DNA of 64,000 nt from Chitinophaga sp. sic0106. GTDB taxonomy: Bacteria > Bacteroidota > Bacteroidia > Chitinophagales > Chitinophagaceae. The DNA lies in the NCBI RefSeq assembly GCF_019219075.1, contig NZ_JAHUWJ010000014.1:62001-126000 (forward strand), in the 5' to 3' direction. Under the pieces are notes generated by a model. The model searched no databases and was not told the DNA's origin. It was given only the letters and a program-made list of their open reading frames with translations. The stretch's first letter is position 1, and every line of letters begins with the position of its first letter. The translations under genes were made by a program, and so were the position numbers. Below are positions 7,427 to 17,200 of this stretch, one piece after another.

Positions 7427-8302
7427 TCACGCAGGCTTATGCGTTGCCACCACCAGACTATATCCTTTTCCATGCACATTTTTAATACTTACCCCTTCAT
7501 CCTGCTGCAATTTCTTTCTTAGTTTAGATATATACATATCCAGACTACGTCCAGTAATAACCCCTTCATCTTCCCAACCTACCTTTAGCAGGTAGCTCCT
7601 GTCGATCACCTGGTTTATTTGCTTTATGAAGATATTTAATAGCAGCTGTTCTTTACCTGTAAGGGGAGTCGTGCTATTTTCAAAAGTAAGCAGGCCGGTA
7701 GCTGGCAGATATTTATACCTGCCGATCATCACCGTTTCCTGCGCATCTGTAACCGGTAGCACCTCCAATGGTTCCTGGTGCACTCTCCTGCGGCGTAACA
7801 GGAAAGCATAAATCAGCAGTCCCAGGGCCGGAATCGCCGCCAGAAAAATATTCGTGTAAGCGTTACTGTTACCAACCGGAGGAAAGTAAATATTGATCAC
7901 ATACTTATTTATTGGTAAAGGCCGCCCAATACAGGGTACATTTCCTTTTTCCAGATTTTCACTGGTAAAACCATAAATAATATCGGGAGATGTAAGCGTC
8001 GTAATACTCAGTGTATACGGTACCGGTAGTTGGTGCTGTTGCGCCAGTTGCCCAGCTATAACAGCGAGAGAATCCGGAATAAAAGCCAGCTCATTTTCAA
8101 ACGAGATCTGGTAGCCGTTATTTCCCAGCTGCTTCAGCGGCAAAATATAGGAACTGCTATCCCCCGAAGCCAGTAAAAATCGGTGTGCAAGCTGACGAAG
8201 CTGTATTTCAACGATACTTTCGGCCATTGATTTTTGCTGCGCAAATAAATGCACACCATTGATAATCAACACACAAAGAATAAGCAATTTCCTGCCAGGC
8301 AC
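7427..8302 (-). CDS. Membrane-anchored winged-helix (OmpR-type) one-component regulator
   Basis: A 291-residue protein with an N-terminal signal or anchor (residues 1-21), a predicted periplasmic region to about 155, one transmembrane helix near 157-178 followed by an RRRR stop-transfer, and a C-terminal OmpR/PhoB-type winged helix at about 195-288 (PLTGKEQLLLNIF, SLDMYISKLRKKL, VHGKGYSL). It has no receiver domain, so signal sensing must come from the periplasmic part. This ToxR-like design is common in Chitinophagaceae. It lies head-to-head with the doxX-like gene. Targets are unknown. Confidence 0.85.
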   Translation of the reverse strand: MPGRKLLILCVLIINGVHLFAQQKSMAESIVEIQLRQLAHRFLLASGDSSSYILPLKQLGNNGYQISFENELAFIPDSLAVIAGQLAQQHQLPVPYTLSITTLTSPDIIYGFTSENLEKGNVPCIGRPLPINKYVINIYFPPVGNSNAYTNIFLAAIPALGLLIYAFLLRRRRVHQEPLEVLPVTDAQETVMIGRYKYLPATGLLTFENSTTPLTGKEQLLLNIFIKQINQVIDRSYLLKVGWEDEGVITGRSLDMYISKLRKKLQQDEGVSIKNVHGKGYSLVVATHKPA

Positions 8303-8402
8303 CCGTTTAAGAGATTTTACATTTCAATTTACACTTTTTTACAGGCGTTTTGCAAATGGAGGAAGAAGGCGGCGCTATTTTCGGCAGACACAAAAAAATG
8401 TT

Positions 8403-8816
8403 ATGTTCAAAAAACTACTAACTGCCGAAGTAAATCCCGATGCCTGCCTGGCACTATTAAGAATCATCAGCGGCCTCGTGATCATGATACACGGTTTTGG
8501 CATTTTCAACTCCGGCCATATGGAAGGAAATATTGCCTGGCTTAGCGATTTACATTTTCCACTACCGGTTTTTATGGCCTACCTGGGTAAAGGTGCGGAG
8601 CTGATAGGTGGAATTTTCCTTATCCTGGGATTGCTGACCAGGATTGCCGCAGCGGTGCTGGTGATTAATATGGGCGTTATTGCTTTTATCATGGGCTCCG
8701 GTCATGTTTTCACGGATGACGAGTTGCCTTTTTTGTTACTGGTGCTTTTTGTTTTCCTATTGTTCACGGGGGCTGGGAAATATAGTTTGGACAGGTGGTT
8801 ATGGAAGCGGTTTTAA
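8403..8816 (+). CDS. DoxX family membrane protein
   Basis: A 137-residue protein with four hydrophobic helices and the DoxX signature (ALLRIISGLVIMIHGFGIF, then YLGKGAELIGGIFLILGLLTR). The start at 8403 is chosen because sequence upstream to 8259 has no family character and runs into the divergent gene. DoxX proteins are small quinone-pathway or redox-associated membrane proteins. A hairpin terminator follows at once. Confidence 0.88.
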   Translation: MFKKLLTAEVNPDACLALLRIISGLVIMIHGFGIFNSGHMEGNIAWLSDLHFPLPVFMAYLGKGAELIGGIFLILGLLTRIAAAVLVINMGVIAFIMGSGHVFTDDELPFLLLVLFVFLLFTGAGKYSLDRWLWKRF

Positions 8817-8823
8817 TAAAACG

Positions 8824-8849
8824 CCTGCGCCTGGATACACAGGCGCAGG
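8824..8849. terminator. Hairpin terminator between convergent genes
   Basis: A perfect 10-bp stem, CCTGCGCCTG with CAGGCGCAGG, around a 6-nt loop, with A residues before it and T residues after. It lies 8 nt past the doxX-like stop and directly before the stop of the opposing HTH gene. Confidence 0.7.
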
Positions 8850-8850
8850 T

Positions 8851-9366
8851 TTAACTTATATTGGCAATGGTGCTGAGAACGAATGCTTTTTCTCTGGTTC
8901 TCAGCTTCTTGTCGGTTTTTATTTGATGTACTTTTTCCTTTTCTACTAGCTTAAACCAATATTCTGCTGGTATTTTCTTATTAGAATGTAATTCCAGCCT
9001 GATAAACAAATATTCAGGAGGATCTCGGTGCTTATTAATTAGCTGACTTAAAAGCGTTACATCAATACTGATGGCCTGCGCAAAAGCCTTATGTCTGAGT
9101 TCCAAAATATCGATATATTTTTTAAGGAAAAAACCAAAGTTCTTTTTTACATCGTACTTACCATCCTCAAGATATTTTTCTAGTTGAAACTTCAGTTGTA
9201 ATAACTGTAATATCAGTTTTTCCCTGTCTGACATATCATGTTGCCTTCGCTTCCTCACAGCTTCTAACTGAGTTGCCGCTTCTTTTTTTTGAGCATCCGT
9301 AAGTTCAACAGGAAAAACTACAGATTCAGCCAATTCTTTTGGAGTATATTTTTTTTCAACAGTCAT
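8851..9366 (-). CDS. Putative HTH antitoxin-like protein paired with GNAT
   Basis: A 171-residue, Lys/Glu-rich soluble protein. The N-terminal half looks helical (residues 20-75). The segment around residues 80-140 (KAFAQAISIDVTLLSQLINK) resembles the helix-turn-helix of XRE/HigA-type antitoxins, although I cannot assign a family firmly. Its ATG overlaps the TGA of the upstream GNAT-like gene by 4 nt, which indicates translational coupling. Together with the dyad in front of the pair this resembles a type II toxin-antitoxin module with the toxin gene first. Confidence 0.5.
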   Translation of the reverse strand: MTVEKKYTPKELAESVVFPVELTDAQKKEAATQLEAVRKRRQHDMSDREKLILQLLQLKFQLEKYLEDGKYDVKKNFGFFLKKYIDILELRHKAFAQAISIDVTLLSQLINKHRDPPEYLFIRLELHSNKKIPAEYWFKLVEKEKVHQIKTDKKLRTREKAFVLSTIANIS

Positions 9367-9830
9367 AATAAATACTCATTTATAAGTTCTCCCAGCCGCT
9401 CACCATCAAGATAAAGTTGCCATCCGGCATTTTTCATCCCATATTTTTCTATATAATGAACAGCTAGCTCTGTTTTAGGAACCAATGAAACACATGCATG
9501 GTAACCAAACTTTTCAACGGCCAGCTGACATGCAAATGCGATCAAGCAACCAGCTATTCTGTCGTAATTCTTTCCACGTCCTATATTTTCTCTGGAACAA
9601 GTCAATAATTTTATTTCAATCCGCTCTTCAGCGTCCAGTTTTAATACCGCCATAGCACCGAGGATAATCTGATCATCCGGGTCAAATAATATATATATGG
9701 AGGTTTCTGACTGGATAGCTTTCCAGTCGAATAGAAAACGCTTTTTTGTAAGGATGCTGAAATCCTTTCTTTCGACAGGCCTTATTAGTACCTTCTTTTT
9801 ATTTTTTGTGGCAACGTCAACAATGAACAT
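9363..9830 (-). CDS. GNAT-like acetyltransferase, possible toxin
   Basis: A 155-residue protein. The region CSRENIGRGKNYDRIAGCLI is consistent with the acetyl-CoA loop of GNAT enzymes, and the C-terminal part (AVHYIEKYGMKNAGW) resembles their final strand and helix (typically 'fYeklGF'). The weak N-terminal conservation fits a specialised member. It overlaps the downstream HTH-like gene by 4 nt (ATGA). GNAT toxins of the TacT/AtaT type acetylate charged tRNAs, but a metabolic acetyltransferase is equally possible from the sequence. Confidence 0.55.
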   Translation of the reverse strand: MFIVDVATKNKKKVLIRPVERKDFSILTKKRFLFDWKAIQSETSIYILFDPDDQIILGAMAVLKLDAEERIEIKLLTCSRENIGRGKNYDRIAGCLIAFACQLAVEKFGYHACVSLVPKTELAVHYIEKYGMKNAGWQLYLDGERLGELINEYLL

Positions 9831-9843
9831 TTTCTAAATTACA

Positions 9844-9872
9844 AAAAAGTTTACACAAAATGTAAACTTTTT
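9844..9872. promoter_or_regulatory. 12-bp inverted repeat upstream of the GNAT/HTH pair
   Basis: Arms AAAAAGTTTACA (9844-9855) and TGTAAACTTTTT (9861-9872) are perfect inverted copies around a 5-nt spacer. The repeat starts 14 bp upstream of the GNAT start codon and lies between it and the divergent araC-type gene. It is a good candidate operator for autorepression by the HTH-like partner. Confidence 0.5.
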
Positions 9873-9920
9873 ATCTCCTCCTCCAATTTCCCATACCTTT
9901 ATGCAATAACTTACTTTACC

Positions 9921-10769
9921 ATGATAACTGACCAACACGGCGACCTTTACAAATCCGCCCCTGCTCTCCAGGAGGTGCTGAGTCACTATTATCATATTTA
10001 TAACCCTGCAGGCACCAACAGCGTTACCAAGCACCTCTCACCAAACCTGGAGATGATCCTGGTACTGAACTTCGGACCGCCCATACCATTTTCCTTTGGC
10101 AGTGAGCCACCAGGCACCTATCACCTGGAACAAATTACGGCAGCCGGCCCGCTGCGGAAAATGCTCAATTATTCTCTACCTCCCGGTGCTGATGCTATTG
10201 TGCTTAACTTTCACCTGAACGGATTTTACCGGGTATTTCCGACACCCCTGGATCAGTATGAAGGTGCTGTTATCCCCATAACATTGCCGTATATACAGGA
10301 ATTGTGGCAGGAGGTGAAGTCAGCAGGAGTGCAGCAAAGAATTGATTTACTGAACGACTATCTCCTATCGCTGGTGATGGAAAGCGAGCCTGCTTCAAAA
10401 CCATTAATAGCAGGAAAAAATTACTTTCATGATCCCGTTATTCAGCCTGCTAAAGCTATTGCTGCTAATGCAAGTCTGTCTGAACGAACCGTACAGTTAA
10501 GATTTCAGAAATACACCGGTTATTCCCCGAAAGAACTACTGCGGTTCCTTCGGTTTAAGGCAGTCATCAACACTATCATCTCCCAAAAGGAAAATAAACC
10601 GGATGTATTTGACCTGATTGAAACCTTTGGTTATCATGACCAGAGTCACCTGATAAAAGATTTCAGGCTATACCTGGACACCACCCCACAGCAATTTATC
10701 AAGGCCCTGAAAGATGATAATTTCTTTGTGGCAGGTTCAGGGAGAGATAAAAATCAGGATTTGAAATAG
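9921..10769 (+). CDS. AraC family transcriptional regulator
   Basis: A 282-residue regulator. The N-terminal sensing region (residues 1-165) has no clear family. The C-terminal AraC DNA-binding domain (about 170-275) is clear, with the first HTH around ASLSERTVQLRFQKYTGYSP and the second around FGYHDQSHLIKDFRLYLDTTP, ending in the usual P-x-x-F. Its 3' end overlaps the 3' end of the convergent NmrA-like gene by 16 bp. Confidence 0.9.
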   Translation: MITDQHGDLYKSAPALQEVLSHYYHIYNPAGTNSVTKHLSPNLEMILVLNFGPPIPFSFGSEPPGTYHLEQITAAGPLRKMLNYSLPPGADAIVLNFHLNGFYRVFPTPLDQYEGAVIPITLPYIQELWQEVKSAGVQQRIDLLNDYLLSLVMESEPASKPLIAGKNYFHDPVIQPAKAIAANASLSERTVQLRFQKYTGYSPKELLRFLRFKAVINTIISQKENKPDVFDLIETFGYHDQSHLIKDFRLYLDTTPQQFIKALKDDNFFVAGSGRDKNQDLK

Positions 10770-11638
10770 GCCGCGTGGTCAGCAATAAAAGCCGCAAAAC
10801 TACGTGCAGGCTTACCCGTTACCAGTTGCACCGTACTGCTGACAGCGGCTGCTTCTCCCCGTGCATAATGGGCATAGTCTTCTATCAACCCTTCTGCCTG
10901 CCACACAGGAAAGCCTAACGAAAGTACCGCTTGCAACATATCTTCAGGTGTCACATCTATATATCGTATATGCCTTCCTGTTATTGCAGATAATATTGCT
11001 GCTATTTCCTCATGGGAAAGTGCTTCGGGCCCTGTAATATCAAGCACCCGATTATTCCAGTGTTGGGTAACAAGTACCTGCGCCGCCACGGCGGCAATAT
11101 CCCGGGCATCCACCACACTTACTTTGGCACTTCCTGCGGGGGCAAAAAATTTTCCCTGATGGATAATGTTGTCTTTAAAAAGCAGGAATCCCTGCATAAA
11201 TAAATTGGGCCTCAGGAACGTATATGCCATACCGCTGGCTTTAATGTGCGCTTCCACCGCCGCATGATACCGCAGAAACCTTACCGGCGAAGCCGCATCT
11301 GCCTTGTACTGCGATAACTTCACCAACTGTTTTACACCTGCACCGGCCGCAATATCCGTAAAAGTGATTTGTTGCTGTGCTGCCTTAGCCGTTGAATTGG
11401 TGAGCAAAAAGGCGCTTTCAATGCCGGCCACTGCCTGTCGCAATGAGTCCGGGTGATCAAAATCTCCCAATACCACCTCGGCACCAGGCAGGGAGGAGAG
11501 CTTAGGGACATCCTCCCGATTACGCACCATCGCACGAAATGGAATGCCTTGCTGAGCAAGCTGCCGGGTCAGATAAGTTCCTACTTTGCCGGTGGCACCT
11601 GTCAGCAGAATCGTTGGAGTTGTACTAATTGTGTTCAT
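10754..11638 (-). CDS. NmrA-like NAD(P)-binding protein
   Basis: A 294-residue atypical SDR with the dinucleotide motif GATGKVG at residues 14-20 and the NmrA/HSCARG-like layout (VLGDFDHPDSLRQAVAGIESAFLLT, then ASGMAYTFLRPNLFMQGF). These proteins act as NADPH-dependent reductases of the QorB type or as redox sensors. The gene is monocistronic and convergent with the AraC-type gene, a pairing often linked to stress responses. The substrate is unknown. Confidence 0.88.
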   Translation of the reverse strand: MNTISTTPTILLTGATGKVGTYLTRQLAQQGIPFRAMVRNREDVPKLSSLPGAEVVLGDFDHPDSLRQAVAGIESAFLLTNSTAKAAQQQITFTDIAAGAGVKQLVKLSQYKADAASPVRFLRYHAAVEAHIKASGMAYTFLRPNLFMQGFLLFKDNIIHQGKFFAPAGSAKVSVVDARDIAAVAAQVLVTQHWNNRVLDITGPEALSHEEIAAILSAITGRHIRYIDVTPEDMLQAVLSLGFPVWQAEGLIEDYAHYARGEAAAVSSTVQLVTGKPARSFAAFIADHAAYFKS

Positions 11639-11807
11639 AGCTTTATGATTTATACTACAAAACTCGATAAACGCCTGGCTGAAAAATTGTAAGAAAACGA
11701 AAGAAACGGTCGATATAAGTAACCCATCCGTCTGTTTTTAACAATCTTTTGTAAGCTTTTATCCTATATTTATCGCCTGTTAATACAATATAGAAACCGT
11801 GTTAAAC

Positions 11808-12731
11808 ATGACGCAATCCCCTTTGGTATCGATTATCATTGCTGTTTACAATGGTGCCAGGTTCCTGCAGGAGCAGCTGGACAGCGTGTTAAACCAGACT
11901 TACAGCAACCTGGAAATAATAGCGGTAGATGACTGTTCAACGGATAGCTCTTTTGAAATCCTTCAGCGCTATCAGGATAGGTATCCAAATTTTCATGTGT
12001 TCCGCAATGAAGCAAACCTGGGCTATATCAAAAATTTTGAAAAAGGCCTGCAGCTAGCCAAGGGGGAGTATATGGCACTCTGCGACCAGGACGACATCTG
12101 GCTACCTGAAAAGGTCAGCATCATGATGGCAGAAATGGCCAAGGGCTACCATACAGCATTTTGTGATTCTGAGGTGGTAGACTTTGAAGGAAAGTCATTA
12201 GGCCGCTGCATATCGGACGGGAGGAACCAGCAGGATTTTGACACACCGCTCAATTTTGCCATCGGCAACAGCATTTCCGGACATGCCATGTTGATAAGAA
12301 AGGGAGTAATAGATCAATCTATTCCATTTCCGAATACAATGATTCACGACCGCTGGATAGCGTTTGTAGCCACTTTTTTTGGCCCGATCCGCTATATTGA
12401 TCAGCCACTGGTGAAATACCGGCAGCATGATACCAATGTAAATACAGGAAATAAAGATGCAAAAAAGGCAAGAAAAAGGGCGGAGAAAAAAATAAGTGAC
12501 GCGGAGGTGGCCAGGCATAACATGGAGCTATTTTATCAGAAATGCCCTCCGGGAGATATAAAGGCGGTTTTCGAAAAACTGAATCGTGCTTACCAGCACC
12601 CCACGTTGCTCAATCGGTTTGTGAGGATGAATACGTTTTTTAAATACCAGCATGAAATTCTGGCTTTTAAAAGACGGTCCGCCTTCCGGAGATTTTTGTT
12701 TTGTATAAAAACCTTTGTTAAAGTAGTATAA
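11808..12731 (+). CDS. Family 2 glycosyltransferase
   Basis: A 307-residue GT-A fold enzyme. The N-terminal signature VSIIIAVYNGARFLQEQLDS, the nucleotide-binding DDCSTDSS and the metal-binding CDQDDIW are all present, close to rhamnosyl- or glucosyltransferases of surface polysaccharide pathways. ATG 11808 is preferred; a GTG at 11799 would add three residues. The C-terminal 80 residues are basic and may sit on the membrane. It stands alone rather than in a polysaccharide cluster. A terminator hairpin follows at 12738. Confidence 0.88.
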   Translation: MTQSPLVSIIIAVYNGARFLQEQLDSVLNQTYSNLEIIAVDDCSTDSSFEILQRYQDRYPNFHVFRNEANLGYIKNFEKGLQLAKGEYMALCDQDDIWLPEKVSIMMAEMAKGYHTAFCDSEVVDFEGKSLGRCISDGRNQQDFDTPLNFAIGNSISGHAMLIRKGVIDQSIPFPNTMIHDRWIAFVATFFGPIRYIDQPLVKYRQHDTNVNTGNKDAKKARKRAEKKISDAEVARHNMELFYQKCPPGDIKAVFEKLNRAYQHPTLLNRFVRMNTFFKYQHEILAFKRRSAFRRFLFCIKTFVKVV

Positions 12732-12737
12732 CTGAAA

Positions 12738-12761
12738 AAGGGGAGCCTCACAGCTCCCCTT
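12738..12761. terminator. Hairpin terminator
   Basis: Arms AAGGGGAGC and GCTCCCCTT pair around a 6-nt loop, with A residues before and TCTT after. It lies 7 nt past the GT2 stop and can also serve the convergent SusD gene. Confidence 0.7.
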
Positions 12762-12799
12762 CTTACTTCTCAATAGTTGGCATTTGTTAAGACAATATC

Positions 12800-14197
12800 T
12801 TAGTGACTGTTCTGCACCAGGCGGCCTTCTCCGTAAGCGATGGACGTTTGGGAGAATGGGAATATCCACAGGTGGGAATCAGGTGAAATCGTGTAGGTAC
12901 TACCGTTCTCCGTTTTGGTAATGGCCGCCTTATACACCGGATCATTGTTGAAGCGGCGGGTATCCAGGTAGTTGTTTCCATATCCACGGTACTCGCTTCG
13001 GGATTCTTTACGAATCAATGCAATAGCTTCCGCTTCTGTACTGGCAGTCAGATCCTTGTAGAAAGAAGTAATAATGCGTTTACGACGTACGGTATTCAGT
13101 GTTTCCATTGCTGCAGCATAATTACCACTTCTTGCCTGGCACTCTGCCTTAGCATAATACACTTCCGGCGTACGTATACCGCCACTATTCACATCATCCA
13201 TGCGGCGTTGCGTGAATACCCGCATATTTGAGAGAACACGACCAACAAAGTTGATTTTGAAACGTGCATCCCCCGGCTCATAATTAGCGCTGTCTGAAGG
13301 TAACAACAGGGATGCATAGAATCCTTGATTTTTTACGATCGTACCGCCGTAGTTGAAGTAGTAGTTTTCCGGGTTATTGAACTCGTATTTGGTGAGACCA
13401 ATAGACGGCGAGGTACCATCAGCCACTGTTTTATTATCGGTATAGTACTTCACGTAGTCGAATAACTGGCTGTTCATTTCCAGTGCTTTATTCGCCATTT
13501 CCTCTGCCTCCTTATACTTCTGCTGGAACATGTAAATTTTTGTCAGCAATGCGTATGCAGTTCCTTTACCTGCCATCATTGGGTTGGCCCCCATATTTGG
13601 CAATGCGGCAATAGACTCGTTGATGTCTTTCAACATGAAGTCGTATACCTGCTGCACTGTAGATTGCGTCAGCGTTTGCTCCATTTCTTCCGCAACATTT
13701 ATGATAACGCCGGGATCTGTAGCGGCAGTTTTTGCATCGTAGGTTTTTGCATAAGTATTAATCAGGTAGAAGTAGGTGATCGCACGTGCTACTCTCGCCT
13801 GTGCAATTAACGTTGCTTTTTCTGCTTCTGTACCGGTAGTTGCATCAGGAACATTGTTGATGACTATATTGGAAATAAAAATATTTTTATAAGCAGATGA
13901 ATAGCCTGCGTCTGTCTGAATAAACTGCGTTCTGTCAATGCTTTCCTGCCAGTTATAGTTGACAGTTCCCAGGTTGACTGCTGTTTGCGCAGTAGGCAAC
14001 AACCTCCAGTCATTTACCAGGCCGGCATGCACCGAGTAGTCGATAACGTGCGCATCAGCACTTTCTATCAGGCCCCTGTAATCCAGAAATGTCTGGGGAA
14101 TTTTATCACCTCTCGGAACAATCTCCAGGTATTTATTACAACTGGAAGCTCCTATCAACACCGCACCGCAAAATATAGTAGTTATTAATTTTCTCAT
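12800..14197 (-). CDS. SusD/RagB family outer-membrane lipoprotein
   Basis: A 465-residue lipoprotein. The signal ends in IGASSCNKYL, with Cys20 as lipidation site. The SusD layout is visible: an N-terminal helix pair (NKYLEIVPRGDKIPQT), TPR-like helices (ARVARAITYFYLINTYAKTY, AYALLTKIYMFQQKYKEAEE) and the C-terminal RKESRSEYRGYGNNYLDTRR segment. SusD proteins cap the SusC barrel and capture glycans or peptides. It is 5 nt downstream of its SusC partner. No glycan-degrading enzyme is adjacent, so the ligand is unclear. Confidence 0.95.
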   Translation of the reverse strand: MRKLITTIFCGAVLIGASSCNKYLEIVPRGDKIPQTFLDYRGLIESADAHVIDYSVHAGLVNDWRLLPTAQTAVNLGTVNYNWQESIDRTQFIQTDAGYSSAYKNIFISNIVINNVPDATTGTEAEKATLIAQARVARAITYFYLINTYAKTYDAKTAATDPGVIINVAEEMEQTLTQSTVQQVYDFMLKDINESIAALPNMGANPMMAGKGTAYALLTKIYMFQQKYKEAEEMANKALEMNSQLFDYVKYYTDNKTVADGTSPSIGLTKYEFNNPENYYFNYGGTIVKNQGFYASLLLPSDSANYEPGDARFKINFVGRVLSNMRVFTQRRMDDVNSGGIRTPEVYYAKAECQARSGNYAAAMETLNTVRRKRIITSFYKDLTASTEAEAIALIRKESRSEYRGYGNNYLDTRRFNNDPVYKAAITKTENGSTYTISPDSHLWIFPFSQTSIAYGEGRLVQNSH

Positions 14198-14202
14198 CTG
14201 TA

Positions 14203-17200
14203 CTAAATTGAAAGGTTGATACCAAAGTTATAAGTAGGCATGATCGGCAATCCTCTTGAGATGGAGCCGTTGCTGATGGATGCAGCCTCCGGATCTATTC
14301 CCTGACCATTAAAGCCGATATAGAACAAATTATCCGCCTGGAACCTGATGCGCGCATTTGCCACTTTCAGTCGCTTCAGCCAATCTTGCGGCAGATTATA
14401 ACTCAATGAAAGGTTTCTGGCCTTGATAAAGCTGGCGTTCGCAATAGATTTTTCAGAATACATGTAATAGCTCCGACTCTGCGACACCACGGTTTTATCG
14501 AAGTCGAACGACAGTTTAGGAATATCCGTTGTAAGCTCATCACCTGGCTTTTTCCAGGCATTCATGATACCTTCCATATACACCCCTGAAGGATAACCTC
14601 CATTCATGGTTGGTACTTCATAACGCATGATATGGCCTGCATTAAACACCAGCATAAAAGAGAACTGAAACTGTTTATAGCTAAGGTTATTGATCACTGC
14701 TCCAGTGTAGCGTGGCAGGTAGGTCCCACTGTAGATCAGCACATCAGGATTGGTTACCAGTGCATCGGTAGGCTTACCATCCAAACCATAGATCATACCA
14801 TTTCCTTTTTCGTTTACTCCAGCATAGCGGTAGCTGTAAATACTGTAAAACGGATCGCCCTGCAGGTAGTAGTTGGCCGCATTTGGAATCAATTCAGAAA
14901 TGAGCTTAGGATCATAATCCACTTTGGTCACCTTGTTTTTATTATAAGAACCATTTACGGTAACATCCCAGTTAAAGCTTCTGTTACGGAGCACATTACC
15001 CCTTACGGATACTTCCACACCACTGTTGCGCATGCCGCCGTTGTTCACCTTAGATGTAGAAAAACCTAGCGCCGGATCTAAGGTCAGATTAGCCAATAAA
15101 TCAGTACTGTTTCTTACATAGAAATCCATCGTACCGGAGAGGCGGTTACTTAAAGTGGCGAAGTCGAAGCCCACGTTGGTGGTAGCTGTTTTTTCCCAGC
15201 GAAGATTTGGATTAGGAGGCGAACCAATGGAGCCCACCAGGTTACCCGTTTGGTTGCTGGCACCATAATTGGCCACCATATAAGGACTAGCCTCTTTAGA
15301 TACGTTACCATTTACACCATAGGAAGCACGCAGTTTCAGCATATCCAGCCAGGAAATGCCTGACATGAAATCTTCTTTGGACATAATCCAGCCTGCACCC
15401 GCAGACCATAATGGCCGATACTGGTATTTAGGATTGGTGCCAAACAGGTTCGACAAATCCATACGTGCACTACCCGATAACATATATTTTTCATTATAGG
15501 TATATGCCACGTTACCATACAAGGACACAAAGCGATTGATGACTTCTCTCACTTTACCCAGATCAGAAGCACTGAGTTGTCCTCTTACTCCATTCAAGCC
15601 TAAGAAACCATTTTTAACATCATCCACATTCACCGGCATGGATGACATGGTTTGCCAGTCATAACCGAATAAAGCAAAATAATCTCTGTTAATTTTTGAC
15701 TCCCGTACCTCCGATCCCAACAAGCCCACAAGTTCATGTTTACGGTTGAAGGTATGGTTGAAATTTAATTGCTGACGGAACGTATATGCACGGGTAGTTG
15801 CCAAAGTATTGCGCAGGCTGTTTCCTACCGGTACTTTAAATTTCAGGTTATTGCCGGCATCTTTATAAGAAAAAGAATTCAGGAAACCACGCATGTAACG
15901 GGAATTCTGATCCATGAACTGCTCTATTTTATCTGTGTTACGTTCATATTGGAACATCACATCATAGTTCAGCCATTTGGTAATTTTTGCGTTCAGGCGG
16001 AGATTCGTTCTAACATCCCATCCTTTACTTTTTACCAGGTTGTAGTTCATTTCATCCGCAGGATTGATACCCAAGTTGAATAAACCATTATTCTTGATGA
16101 TATCCTGTGTAGCTTTGGACTCTTTCAAACGAAGGGTGGTAAGGTTACCATATTCATCCAGGGCTGATTCGTATGGCATCAGGTAATCAAACCAACCACT
16201 CCCAGAGGTAATCTGGCCGGTGGAGTTATCGGGCGACTGACCATCTGAGTAATTCAGGTATACGCCAACATCTGCTGTCAACCATTTGGAAATCTGGGTA
16301 GAGTTCCTCATGTTTACACCTAGAAATTTGTTATTATCATTAATACTGTAAGCCTGATCATTTCTGAACGTAGCAGACAAATTAAATACATTTGACTCGC
16401 TGGCTTTGCCAATGGAAAGATTATACTGTTGGTTCTGTTTAGGTCGAATCAGTCTATCCAGAATCTGTTGGTTATATTGATTTGTGCCTTTCAGTACCTC
16501 CAGTTGCGCATCCGCTTCTGCTCTGGTAATCTTACCTTCTGCCACCTGCAACAACAACTCCATGGCCGGGTTATTATAGCTGGCAGACTCTCGGATGCTG
16601 GCAGCAGTACCGATAGGATTGGTTACAAAAAGCGGGTTATTATCGAAATAATAAGTAGTGAGGTCAACCATCTCCGCTGAACTGGCCCGCTTACGGTAAC
16701 TCAGGTCCCATTTAGGAGTTACGGCATAATCCGCACTAAAATTAATGCTTGTTTTACCCTTTTTTGCCTTTTTGGTAGTGATAACAATCACACCATTTGC
16801 AGCACGTGCACCGTAAATAGAAGCAGCAGCTGCATCTTTCAATACGGTAATGCTCTCAATATCTTCCGGGTTAATATTGGGGGTTTGATCCACCACCCAT
16901 CCATTAGCATCGATGGTGCTGTTTTCTACAGGGAAACCATCGATAACATATAATGGATTAGCCCCTCTGGTATCAAAAGTAGATTGACCACGTACCTGAA
17001 TTTTATCTTTATATACCATAACGCCTGGCAAGTTACCTTCCAGCACCTGGTTCAGTGAAGAGATACGGCGTTTATCCAGATCCGCAGCTTTTACGGTAGC
17101 AAATGAACCGGTAGCGCGTTCGCGACTGATGGTTTGGTATCCTGTTACTACTACTTCATTGAGTACTTTAGTTACCAGCTTTACTGCCAATGGCTGACCA

